Assembly: GCA_030685235.1 (NCBI GenBank)
Contig: MU839120.1
Coordinates: 124,001 to 188,000 of the forward strand
DNA from: Copromyces sp. CBS 386.78
Lineage: Eukaryota > Ascomycota > Sordariomycetes > Sordariales > Sordariaceae
DNA length: 64,000 nt
Reading direction: 5' to 3'
The position numbers and the translations under genes were made by a program. The notes below the pieces were generated by a model. That model saw only the letters and a program-made list of their open reading frames with translations. It had not been told where the DNA came from and made no database searches. Below are positions 34,572 to 45,268 of this stretch, one piece after another (position 1 is the first letter of the stretch; every line of letters begins with the position of its first letter).

Positions 34572-37500
34572 GGCTCTTCAACGCTTGTGGTGTTGTTTTC
34601 AGGGTGAGCTCGGTTATCACGAACTTCGCGGATGATGCCTGCTTTTGCAAATAATTCCGACAGCCTAAACCTTGTGCAAAAGAGGGGGTTTTGCGAAAAG
34701 GGGTACCGGTGCACAAACCAGGCAAGGGCCCTCTGACCATTGAGCGACGGGCGATAGACTAGAGTAGTGGGTCCTTTTACCCCGCTAGACGGGTATAAGT
34801 GTCCATGTCCAATAAAATTGAGCGTTTGCGAATAGCAGTTAGCAGTCTTTACCACCAGAGGGAATGCGGGCAGCTCAAATCTTTAGCAAAAGGGGGGGTT
34901 TTAGCACCCAGTCTCGCCGCCAGAGTACCATACGAACACCCCTCCTTGGTAGTCAGCAAGGCAAGGAGGAGGACGGAGAACCGTCGCGCTGTACGACCCT
35001 CGTCAAGCCTCGGTCTTCCAAACTCACGGCTGGGGAAACACTAAGCTGTGTCGGGTTAGGGTTGGACCAGGGCGTGGATCAGGTGAAAGTGGGGTATCCC
35101 CGGATCGGCTCTGGAGTCTGGACTCTCTCTCCCACAATTCCGACCCTCGGTTGTGAGTGCTCACTGCCCAGAACTCGGTCTCGTTTTCTCGCGGCGTTGC
35201 AAGCGAAGTGAACCGGCTCAACGGCACCGCAGCTGTTACCGTGTGATTCGCTTCTTGCCGGAACGGCATCACTTCAATCAATCCAGCACCTCGAAACATC
35301 ATGTCGAAAAAGACGACGGCATGCCTGACAGTGAACAGGCCTCCTGGGACGGGAAAAGCTGGCAGTCACCCACGCCCACCGGCTACCAGCGCAGGGAGGA
35401 TGAGAGACCAGCGGAGAAATCGGAGAGCCTACGAGAACATCCTGAACAGCAACGACAACAAAGACGACATGGACGCGGGCAGTCACCGATTTATGTTCGG
35501 TGGCGCTCTCTTTGTGCATCCTCTTCTTTCTCCCTACTTTCTTGACGGCCACGTCTCTTTTATGTCTCGGAACCGAAGGATTTCATAAGACGATGTCTGC
35601 TAAGGAATTCTCCGTGATGACAGCTCTCAAGTCCACAACCTTCTCATCTTTCCCACGATCGCCGTTCACGGAATCCCATATGCTTGTCGGCAGCAGAACA
35701 GGGCAAGAGAGTTGGCTGGTGACGTGGACCAGGACCGGTAGAAGGTGAGAGGTGAACCGTTCTACCATCATGGCCAATCTGGCGAGGCAAGAAATGTTCC
35801 GTTTCGAGCTCATGTTTGATTGCCGTGTGACGTGCGGCGACACTGACTGTGTTAGGAGCACACCGTCGGTCGGTGACACCATCATGTCTTCCATGATCCA
35901 TTCATGATCCATTGGACTGGCTTTCCCATTGGCAAGTCCCCCCTTGGAAGTACAGTGTTTCGCCGGTCCAGCCGTTGCCCTAGCTGCGGAACGGTGCCGG
36001 TATTTGCGCCGCTGAGGTCGCACTTTTGTCTTGGACCCGCGGCGGTACGGTAGAGTTGTCGTATACTTCACTTTATTCATCGGCCGAATCCCTTTCAAGT
36101 GGATGGGATAAGGCTGCCTGAACAGCCAAAGGCACTCACCCGCACTGTAGGGTTTTAGCCGCCTCCGGTATTTGGCTTCTGAATCTGTCCACGATATCCT
36201 GATCTCTTGCAGAAGCTATAATCCGGTATAGTGGACGACGAGTTCCAAAACCAGCATCACACATGCAGTTTTGTCGCGATATCATATCAACGTCACTTTT
36301 AACGCACATTTGGCGGCAAGCAAAACGCGGATGGCCCAATCCCTCGACGCACACCCTCAACCCGTACCGTACATACGGCGTCGTGTCGATCACCAGGCTG
36401 AGGATACGAGCTTGGCGACCCTGCGACCTTGGACCTCGACGTGATCATCCAGACAGGGAGATTCACAGATCACCCGTCATGGCCTTTCTCCCCGATGATC
36501 GCCGTTGCACCCGGCTTCTTTGTCGGTTGATCTGCCCTGTGGCTTTTTGACTTTTATCAAAAAGACTCCATCGTCCATGTTCTTGCCTTGTCATTTCTCT
36601 TATTCAGCTCCATCACCTCCCGGAATCTCCTAGTCTCGCCTCCGCAGCCAAGAGAGGCCAGTTGAAATGAACCCCGGATGCCCCACTATCCACGTTCTGA
36701 TTTAGTCAATGTCAAAACTCTCCAAACAGTGACATGGCGAGCATGGATCAAAGAGACGCGGTTCGTCTTGGCAACCAGCCACAAGAGTCGAGACATGACG
36801 CTTTCGTCCAGATATCGGCTTTGCCTTCCAGTACAAGCAAAGTCGGATTTCACCCCCCTTTTATATCATGCAAGCTGCAGGACTGGGACGGCCTATGTGT
36901 TGGGCCTACCTATCGTCTCTTTCTCTCTTTCTCTCAGCGCAAGTTGCGCTTGGAACAGCGAATGTTGGTATTTTAAGAAGAAACATACCACTCAGGAGTG
37001 AGACCCTTCTTAAGCAGTCAGCCTCCCCGAACCGATATCCGAATGGCACAAGCGCTACCCGCAAATCATCCGCTGAAACCTGTCTCCGGGTAGTGCTAAC
37101 GGTTTATCCTACTTAAACTACTGGCTCTGAGACATTCCCAGGAGCCCCAAGTGGCCGACGCGGCGAGAAAATGACCCGCTGCGTACTTAAGTGCCTGTGT
37201 GGTGTATGCAGGCGAGGAACATGGCGTTGTGCTACGTGCTGCCGACCTGTCAGGGGTAGCTTAGGATTATTTCAACTTGTCTTGGAAAAGAAAAAAAAGA
37301 AAACAAACGATGGCCCCGATCCTATGGTGGCGTTAGCTCGCCCATACCCAAATAAGCCAACAGTAGCACGCTACTACTGCGTCAACAAAATGAAGCCCAG
37401 GCTTCTCTCCGCATTCGAGGGACGCTTGTGGTCGTCTGTTTCCGGGGTCTTGGGATGTCTTATTGTCTTGGTCTCTTCCAAATCGTCCTGGGCATGACCG

Positions 37501-38224
37501 CAGTTTCCGGACCCACTGGCTCCCTCTCCATTGTCTGTCTCGCCGCCTCTTGTACTCTTTTTGTAAGCTGACTGCTTCTCTTCCATTTCCCTTTCTTTGT
37601 TACACACGCTCTTGGAAAGATTCCAAATGGTGTGTTCACTTTTCAGTTACCTTTTACTGCATTTGCTCCAGGGAACGGGATTTTTGATTATATCCCATGC
37701 TCCGGCATCCTATAATCCAGTACCCCTACCGGACAGTTTCCCACACCCCCCGACTTGTATTCTTACCCTTCCCTCCTCATTCCCCAATTCGCTTTCGTCT
37801 TTTGTAGTCCCTTTCAGGTTTAGTGCACGGCAGACTCTAGGACCCCCTGCCCCGGTTCGGTTCTTGTCTTACACAGTACAGTCGATCCCCCATGCATCCG
37901 TTCCCGCTTCCCTCTTGCCGTGGGACTCGACAAAATTTCCTATAACACATCCCGCGCACCACACACACCCACCTCGAGTTCCCTTCTGGGAACTTTCCCC
38001 TTCTGTCTTGTTGCTGTCTCTTCTGTGTGGGTGATATTACGAACTTTGGTCGGGTTTTTACAATCTTGTTCCGGTCCAACAGATAAACGCCAACAACATC
38101 GATATCTCGAAAGCAACATATTAGACTACCTTGGGTTTGAGTACGAGAAGTCATCTGGATTAGGAGGACCACCAACTGGATTACGGCCTTAACTGGGAAG
38201 AGAAACGAAAAGAAACGAAGGAGG
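34572..38224. other. Gene-poor stretch and long upstream region of the hexose transporter
   Basis: About 3.65 kb of normal base composition with no gene I can support; many short frames overlap on both strands without recognisable domains. Two G-tract hairpin-like motifs are at 34676-34694 and 34885-34906. From about 37.6 to 38.1 kb the plus strand is C/T-rich, as in long pyrimidine-rich promoters or leaders of filamentous fungi. Confidence 0.5.
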
Positions 38225-40267
38225 ATGGTCAGCGCCTTACTCCCCTTCGAGGGGCCGGCGGATCTCTCGAGGATAGAGGCCCCGGTTACCTTGAAGGCCT
38301 ACCTTATCTGCGCATTTGCAGCATGTGGTGGACTTTGTAAGTCTGAACTTCATGTGTTTGATGCCCAAGGCCAATGCTAACTTTCTTGTCACAGTCTTCG
38401 GCTATGATACGGGTTGGATCAACGGCGTGCTAGGCATGCCCTACTTCATCACCCTCTACACAGGCTATACGTACGACTACGACAAGAAGCAGCCCATCGG
38501 CGTCGATCCCACCAATTTTGGCCTACCCTCGTCGACCAAGTCTCTCATGACCTCGATTCTCTCCTGCGGCACTTTCTTCGGCGCCCTCATCGCCGGTGAT
38601 ATCGCCGACTTCATCGGCCGTCGGCTCACCATCATTATCGGCTGTCTCATCTTCTGTGTCGGATGTGTCCTGCAGATCGCTTCGACCAACCAGACCGTTC
38701 TGTTCGTGTTTGGTCGACTCATTGCTGGGTTAGGTGTGGGCTTCATCTCAACCGTCATTATCTTGTACATGTCCGAGATCGCCCCCCGAAAGGTCCGTGG
38801 AGCGCTGGTGTCGGCGTACCAGTTCTGCATTACCGTCGGGATTCTGCTCGCCAACTGCGTCGTGTATGCCACGCAGGATCGGAACGACACGGGCTCGTAT
38901 CGGATTCCCATTGGTGTGCAGTTTTTATGGGCTTTGATTTTGGGGACTGGGTTGTTTATTTTGCGTAAGTCGTGGTCCTGTGGGGTTTCATCCTGTTGTG
39001 ATGATGCTGACACCCGTTTTTTTCTAGCCGAGTCACCACGTTACCATGTCATGAAGGGCCAACTTCATTCGGCCGCCAAGTCCCTGGCTTATGTCCGTGG
39101 ACAGCCGATTGAGTCGGAGTACATCAAGGACGAACTGGCTGAAATTGTGGCGAACCATGAGTATGAGATGCAAGTCGTTCCTCAGACCTCATATATCGGA
39201 TCGTGGGTCGCTTGCTTCCATGGCTCGCTGCGCAAGGGGAACAGTAATATCCGTCGTATCATTTTGGGTTGCGGATTGCAGATGTGGCAGCAACTTACTG
39301 GTAAGTCTGGTTTTTGCTTTTGTTCAAACGCCTAAGAAATGAGACGTAAACGGACAACTTCGGTATCATGATTACAAAGCTAACACCCCTCCCAGGCATC
39401 AACTTCATCTTCTACTTCGGCACCACCTTCTTCCAACAGCTCGGCACCATATCCAACCCCTTCTTCATCTCCCTCATCACCACCCTCGTCAACGTTTTAT
39501 CCACCCCGATCTCCTTCGTCGCCATCGAGTACCTCGGCCGCCGTTTCCTGCTCATCTGGGGCGCCATAGGCATGATAATAATGCAATTCATCGTCGCCAT
39601 CATCGGCACCACGGCCGGTCGCGTTGAAGCCGACGATCCGGCCGCCGTCCGCGCCATGGTCGCCTTCATCTGCCTCAACATCTTCTTCTTCGCCACCACC
39701 TGGGGCCCCACGGGCTGGGTCGTCATCGGCGAGTGTTTCCCCCTTCCCATCCGCTCCCGCGGGGTCGGCATTTCTACAGCCTGCAACTGGTTCTGGAATT
39801 GCATCATCGCCGTCGTGGCGCCCTACATGGTCGGTAACTCCAAGGGGTCGGCAAACCTGGGTCCGAAGGTGTTCTTCATCTGGGGAAGCTTGTGCATTTT
39901 CTCCATGCTGTTTGCGTATTTCCTGGTCCCAGAGATGAAGGGGCTCACGCTGGAACAGATCGATAAGATGATGGAGGAGGTTAGTCCAAGGAAGAGTAGG
40001 AAGTGGATGCCCAAGACTACGTTTGTCGCGGAGCTGGCGAGACGGGATGCCGAGAAGAGTAGACAGCAGTGGAGGGATGTTAACGCTGCGACGAATACGG
40101 CTGGACTCGAAGGTGGTATGGGGGGAGGATATCAGGAGGCTAACGAATTGGGAGATATTGATTCCTACGGTACACACACCGTTGTTCACGGTGGGGGAGG
40201 CGGGTATGGAAATCAGCAGAGTATGGGGAGGGATCCTTACGAAAGTCCGAATACTGTGAGGTACTGA
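38225..40267 (+). CDS. MFS hexose transporter (sugar porter family)
   Basis: Exons 38225-38336, 38395-38964, 39028-39300 and 39396-40267; introns of 58, 63 and 95 nt, the first with a GCTAAC branch; 608 residues. Sugar porters move monosaccharides across the plasma membrane through 12 helices. Family signatures are present: FFGYDTGWINGVLGM in helix 1, ADFIGRRLTI after helix 2, GRLIAGLGVGFIS, PESPRYHVMKG closing the first half, QQLTGINFIFYFG in helix 7, YLGRRFLLIWG, and the end motif PEMKGLTLEQIDKM. The C-terminal cytosolic tail is about 90 residues, Gly-rich and longer than in simple transporters. It resembles fungal glucose transporters; substrate and possible sensor role are inferred. The ATG follows GAGG, and no other in-frame ATG precedes the first splice site. 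Confidence 0.93.
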
Positions 40268-40753
40268 CGAGAACTTGTTTTCTTTTTCCTTTGTCTCAGC
40301 CTTTTCTTTTTGTTCACTGCTGGGGTTGTTGGTTTTATGGGATATATCCAGTCTCCTTTGTTGATGGATGGGGATCAATACGAGCTTAGGGACAGGAGAA
40401 GGAGACGAAGAAGAAATATTATGACGGGATGACGTCCTTTTGATGAGGTTGATGGCGTTTACGTTTAATAAAGCTGTGTTGGTTTTCGAGAGATACCAAA
40501 TATCAAGATTCTACTCACATAATTCCTCATCAATATGCGGCAAATTGTTCCATGATACCAAGTGGGACAGTCTCCAAGTATACTAGGATAGTAATTACGG
40601 GCATGGTTGATGTCTACCTAACGAAAAATATCTCGGGATACTCAAGTGACCCTGCTGTCAACAACCGCTTCGTCCTGTCTCCAGCGTGTTCAACTTCAAC
40701 TTCGCTGAACTTACACAGTCGACTTATAAGGGCTGCAAGGATAACTCTCTAGT
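40268..40753. other. Intergenic: transporter 3' flank and 5S upstream region
   Basis: No gene seen. It holds the 3' flank of the hexose transporter and the short upstream control region of the 5S rRNA gene. Confidence 0.5.
40725..40728 (+). promoter_or_regulatory. TATA box of the 5S rRNA gene
   Basis: TATA at -29 to -26 relative to the first base of 5S RNA at 40754, the conserved position required for Neurospora 5S transcription. Confidence 0.8.
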
Positions 40754-40872
40754 ACATACGGCCATAGATAGTGGAAAACTCGGGATCCCGTCCGCTCTCC
40801 CATAGATAAGCCACTAATCGCCTGACTAGTAGTTGGGTCGGTGACGACCAGCGAATCCCAGGTGCTGTATGT
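40754..40872 (+). rRNA. 5S ribosomal RNA (dispersed gene)
   Basis: 119 nt, from ACATACGGCC to GTGCTGTATGT. The ends pair as helix I (ACATACGGC with GCTGTATGT, one G-U). The interior contains conserved Neurospora 5S stretches such as TAGTAGTTGGGTCGGTGACG and ACCAGCGAATCCC. An oligo-T run follows, and a TATA box stands at -29. Neurospora 5S genes are scattered singly and come in several isotypes; the middle part here (CCACTAATCGCCTGAC) looks like one of the divergent isotypes, but I cannot name it without comparison. The fold and control elements look intact, so I call it a gene and not a pseudogene. Confidence 0.93.
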
Positions 40873-40880
40873 TTTTTTTC
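40872..40880 (+). terminator. RNA polymerase III oligo-T terminator
   Basis: A run of T residues at the 3' end of the 5S coding region, followed by further T-rich sequence. Confidence 0.8.
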
Positions 40881-41166
40881 TTTTTTCTTTTCTTTTTGAG
40901 CCTTTGGCATCTCATCTTGCCATTATTTTGGCCCCTCTGATTTTCTTACTCTTTCTGTTCCCCGTAGATCTTCTTTCACTTCATGCAACTTGTTTTTCTA
41001 CACTCTTCTACACCTTGTACTTAGCAGAGATATCCACCTCTCCAACATCGCCATCCGTACAATACAATTTCTAGCTTGTAGGTATGTGATGATATTATGG
41101 TATTCTTAAATTCTCTCCCTAATTTCCTTCTCAATATTCCCTGCCTGAATGACTGCCCCTATACTC
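40881..41166. other. Short intergenic region
   Basis: T-rich sequence after the 5S gene and the 3' flank of the minus-strand MFS transporter. No gene seen. Confidence 0.45.
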
Positions 41167-42969
41167 TCAAACACGCTCACTATGAAGAGACTCCTCAGTC
41201 ACGCCCAGATCGCTTCCGCTCTTTGTGGCAAAGCCATCTGGAATGTCCCTATCGGCCAGAATGTCACCATGCTCCCTACAAGCACGTTCCATGGCCGAGT
41301 GGAATGGGCTGTGGGTCGAGAACAGGACGTCAATCGATTCCAATGATCGGTTCGCCGTCTCTGGGTAAACTGTGTGATAAGTGAGTGTGTTAGCGCAACT
41401 CCAGCATATCGAACAATACAGACAGGCGGTCGCAGCAAGATTTGACGTAAAACTTACAAAGATACACAACGGGAATCCAAAGGAGGTTAAATCCCGCAAA
41501 GAGGAAGTAAGTCCTATTCTCGAGATATTTGAACATGATCGGGTTAACCAACACCGTCCAGCCAACACCGATAGCCCACCCCGTGATACCAAACCCGTTG
41601 CCCTGGGCTCGCATATCAGAGGACCAGATCTCCGTTGGGATCAGGAACGCAACGGTACCCCAGGTGGCGGCGTAGACGATGTTGAAGAGAAACAGCATGG
41701 TGACGGCCGCAGGGGCAAACGATGCAGAGCGCTCGGGGTGTGCTCTCGCTCCTTCGTAGACGCTAGCGGAAATAAGGTTGACGATGAACAAGCCGAAGGA
41801 GCCGCCCATTAGGCAGGTGCGGCGACCAAGTCGGTCAACAATCTGTGCGCTGATGATGGTTCCCAAAATACCGACGGTGCTGAGACCACCGGTTAGGCCG
41901 TTCTGCGTGAGACGGTCGTAACCTGCGGCTGAGAGGAGGACGGGGGCATAGGCCGTCACGGCTGTGATGCCGGTCCAGGAACCCATGATCTGCAGAAGCA
42001 GACACAACCACGCCCTGCGACCAAGATGATGATGACCGGGCTTCCACTTTCCGCCTCGGCCAGCTAGTATCTGGGCAAACTGAAGAGGCGAGCTCTTCTG
42101 GCTTTGCTTCGCAACAGCGGCAATCTCGAGGAACTCGTGCTCGACAGCAGCCGCATCGTGGTTTCCTCGGACATGTTCCAGGACCTCTCGCGCGTCGTCC
42201 ATCCGGCCAATGGATGCCAGGTAGCGAGGGCTGTCGGGCAAAAGTTTGATTCCAAGGATGAGGAGGACGGCGGGGAAGCACTGGAAGGCAAGCAGGAATC
42301 GCCACTGGACGTCGGAGTTTCCGTTTTCGAGGAAGGACATGCCAAAGTAGATCCAGTACGCGACGGCGATGCCGAGGTAGTTGGCGATGAAGACGTAGCC
42401 GAGATAGCCGCCTCGGTGTGACGCTGTGGAGGTCTCGGAGACAAGAACGGGGGTGATACCGGTGAGGGCTCCGGTGCCGAGACCCGTCACGACGCGGGCT
42501 ACGATCATGAAGTCGCTTGATTGAGTCGCTGCTTGCAGAGCACCGCCGATGAGGGAGAGACAGGCTCCGATGAAGAGACTATGAAAGGCAATTCCATCCA
42601 GTGTTAGCTGTCAGATCATATCACTTCTTCAAAACAACCGAAGGCAGCGGCTTCCAAGATGTCCAGAGAAGCACCTAAGACTTACCCGTTAATCCGTCCA
42701 ATCCTATCCGCAAGCCATCCTCCAGCAAAGCAACCAAAGATACATCCGACGTAGTAGACCGACACAATCCCACCCTGGTGAACTTCGCCCGTCACCGTGC
42801 CATCGGGCAAGCCGATACCGACCTCGGTGACATAACGTGGAGAGGCATTGACACCGCCCATCACACCTTGATCATAACCTTCGAAGAAGATACTGATGAG
42901 GGAGAAGGTCTGGATGGCGATATTGAGTTGTGTAGGCGACAGCCTCTTCCAGAGAGTGGTGTAACCCAT
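41167..42969 (-). CDS. MFS sugar transporter, divergent partner of anmK
   Basis: Minus-strand exons 42686-42969, 41458-42578 and 41167-41369; introns of 107 and 88 nt; 535 residues. Sugar porter marks: FEGYDQGVMGGV in helix 1, ADRIGRING (split by intron 1), ARVVTGLGTGALTGI, PDSPRYLASIGR, DRLGRRTCLMGG, and the terminal PETANRSLES created by the last splice. The helix 7 motif is altered (IMGSWTGITAVTAYAP), as in the group of fungal transporters for less common sugars, so glucose may not be the substrate. The ATG at 42969 is followed by a normal short cytosolic N-terminus. It shares a 769-bp divergent promoter with the AnmK kinase gene, which suggests co-regulation and a linked substrate; that link is inference. 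Confidence 0.92.
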
Positions 42970-43364
42970 GGTGATGGTGGTGAAACGATATTGCAAACGT
43001 GGATGGATAGAGAGAAATGTTGCGAAGGAACATAACCCACACCACCACGATTCTAACTGCGTCCGGGTTATTAGTGCTCCTTATGTATGAGCTCGAAGGC
43101 AAATTGCTTACTCACGATATTCTGCTATTCACTCCTGGCGGTCGTGCGTCCAAGACCCAGGAACCCAGCAGGATGGGAAGGACTAAGCTAGGTTCTGTTT
43201 ACCGACGTACCCCAGATGAACCTCTCACGCTCCCCCGGATGAAGTCCCCGCATTCCAAGAACCCCAGCCATCCCCAGAAACTGGGGAGAACCCATCTTGT
43301 GGAGGTGTGGGTGAAAAGTGTCTGCCCCTGGTGATCCAGTCGACGCGAGTCGCCAAGTCCGTAT

Positions 43365-43444
43365 AACCGCTTGACCGTTAGAGCGTGTAGCCGCTTTGCC
43401 GCGCCCCTGCCCAGCCCTTCTTCACCGTTTAACCGCTTAACCGT
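43365..43444. repeat. Direct repeats AACCGCTTRACCGT
   Basis: AACCGCTTGACCGT at 43365-43378 and AACCGCTTAACCGT at 43431-43444, with a related GCCGCTTTGCCGC between them. They lie about 300-375 bp from the anmK start and 400-475 bp from the transporter start; possible binding sites. Confidence 0.6.
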
Positions 43445-43593
43445 CCACCATGACGAGAGCACCGTGTGTGGTCTCGACCGACTCGACCGAGAAATGGACG
43501 CTATTGATGGCCGGTTGAAAGGAAGCCTGAGATGTTCATGTTCCTAGGCTATCTGGGTACGCGGTCTAGCAAATGATGGTTGACGGCGGACCC

Positions 43594-43611
43594 GATCGTG
43601 AACTCACGATC
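43594..43611. promoter_or_regulatory. Candidate operator: inverted repeat GATCGTGA-AC-TCACGATC
   Basis: Perfect 8-bp arms with a 2-bp spacer, about 130 bp before the anmK start. Symmetry and position fit a dimeric regulator site; the Zn2Cys6 protein encoded next door is an obvious but untested candidate. Confidence 0.4.
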
Positions 43612-43710
43612 TTCGCCTCCCAAGAGAATTGAAATATACCCAAGTCACTTCACTTCGGACCACTTCGACAAACCCAACACATCATTCGGGTTTCCCGCTT
43701 GTTAAACAAT

Positions 43711-43737
43711 AACAACAACAACAACAACAACAACAAC
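43711..43737. repeat. AAC microsatellite (9 units) at the anmK start
   Basis: Nine perfect AAC units end one base before the anmK ATG, so they belong to the untranslated leader. Unstructured CAA leaders favour translation initiation; length may vary between strains. Confidence 0.9.
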
Positions 43738-43738
43738 T

Positions 43739-45171
43739 ATGGACTTGACAAACTGGGTCGACGACCACGCTGCCGGCAATGGAGACAGCTCGTCAAAGTC
43801 AAACGGTCAACCGCTCGACCTGACCGTATTGGGGATGAACAGCGGCACATCGATGGTGAGTTGAATACCTTACCTAGCGCTGTGAAATCGAATACCTCTC
43901 CTGACTATGAAAACTGATGATAATGATATCAGGATGGTATCGATTGTGCCTTATGCCACTTCAGGCAAGAAACCCCAGACTCGCCGATGCACTTCTCCCT
44001 CCTCAAGCATGGCGAGATTCCCATGGACTTGAACCTAAAAAAGCGTGTTCTATCCATTATAAAGCACGACCGGACCTCTGCTTCCGAGCTCTCCGAGGTG
44101 AACGTCCACCTCGGCGAGAGCTTCGCCGCCGCCGCGATCCAGTTCTGCAAGGAGAACGACGTGGACATCAAGACTCAAATCGACGCCATCGGTTCCCACG
44201 GCCAGACCATCTGGCTGGCCAGTATGCCAGACCAAGGTATCCCCCGGTCTGCGCTGACAATGGCCGAGGGCACCTTCATGGCCTCACAGACAGGCGTCAC
44301 CACCGTGACCGACTTCCGCGTCTCTGATCAGGCCGCGGGCAGGCAGGGAGCGCCGCTGATTGCCTTCTTCGACGCGCTGCTGCTGCATCACCCTGGCAAG
44401 CTGCGCGCGTGCCAGAATATTGGCGGGATCGCCAACGTATGCTTCATCCCCCCCAAGGGCCCAGAGCACGCATATGACTTCGACACCGGCCCGGGCAATG
44501 CTCTGATCGACGCCGTGGTCCGCCATTATAGCAACGGAGAGCGGGAGTACGACAAAGACGGCGAAATGGGCAAGAGAGGGAAGGTTAATCAGGACATGGT
44601 GGACCGGTTCTTCGAAAAGATCCCGTACTTCAGCTGGGATCCGCCAAAGACGACAGGCCGAGAGGTCTTCCGCGACACTCTGGCCGACGACCTGATACAG
44701 GAGGGTGCCGAGCTGGGTATGTCACCGGATGACGTGGTCGCCACTGTCACGAGAATCACTGCCCAGGCCATCGTGGATCACTGGCGCCGCTATGCGCCCA
44801 AGGATCGTCCCGTTGACGAGGTCTTCATGTGCGGAGGTGGCGCGTACAACCCCAATATTACCGACTATATGAAGGAGCAGTTCCCGCACGTCAAGATGTT
44901 TATGCTGGATGCTGCGGGTATTCCGGGCGGCGCAAAGGAGGCAGTCACGTTTGCGTGGCAGGGCATGGAGGCCATTGTAGGACGAAGCATCCCGGTCCCG
45001 GATAGGGTCGAGACGCGTCGGCCGTACGTCCTTGGAAAAGTGAACCCGGGAGAGAACTATCGGACGGTGATGACAAAAGGCATGTTGTTTGGCGAGGGAC
45101 GAGCGAAGCTGGAACCGGTGAAGGAGATGATGAACTATGTGGAGGGTAACGTGTTTGATAATAAGTGGTAA
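43739..45171 (+). CDS. anmK: Anhydro-N-acetylmuramic acid kinase (AnmK)
   Basis: Exons 43739-43855 and 43933-45171; intron 43856-43932 (77 nt) at a codon boundary; 451 residues. In bacteria AnmK opens the 1,6-anhydro ring of anhydro-MurNAc and phosphorylates it with ATP to MurNAc-6-phosphate, part of cell-wall recycling. The phosphate-binding signature [12 protein letters not shown] (32-43) is created by the splice. Also visible are [27 protein letters not shown] with the family's conserved [25 protein letters not shown], and near the end [12 protein letters not shown]. Fungi do not make peptidoglycan, so the substrate may be scavenged bacterial wall sugar or another anhydro-sugar. It is longer than bacterial AnmK (about 370) mainly by a polar N-terminal 27 residues and small insertions. 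It diverges from an MFS sugar transporter and converges with a Zn2Cys6 regulator (97 bp between stops). Confidence 0.92.
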
Positions 45172-45268
45172 ATGTTGATAGCGGATAATCCTGCTAGCTG
45201 CCAGGCATCTTTATGTATTCCTACTTGACGCCACTACACCTGCTTCTGGAAGCCAGTCGATTAAATGT

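Larger units (their letters stand above)
42970..43738. other. Shared divergent promoter of MFS transporter and anmK
   Basis: 769 bp with no gene. It contains an 8-bp inverted repeat (43594-43611), a 14-bp direct repeat pair (43365-43378, 43431-43444) and an AAC microsatellite next to the anmK start. These are candidate elements for joint control. Confidence 0.6.

Noticed and set aside
34499..34855. 118-codon minus-strand frame across the right MULE end
   Set aside because: It crosses the inverted repeat and target duplication, so its end was created by the insertion; no similarity seen.
35024..36400. Overlapping frames in the spacer before the hexose transporter
   Set aside because: Frames on both strands of similar length, no domains and no consistent splice sites.
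41590..42421. Plus-strand frames inside the minus-strand MFS gene
   Set aside because: Shadows of a GC-rich coding region.
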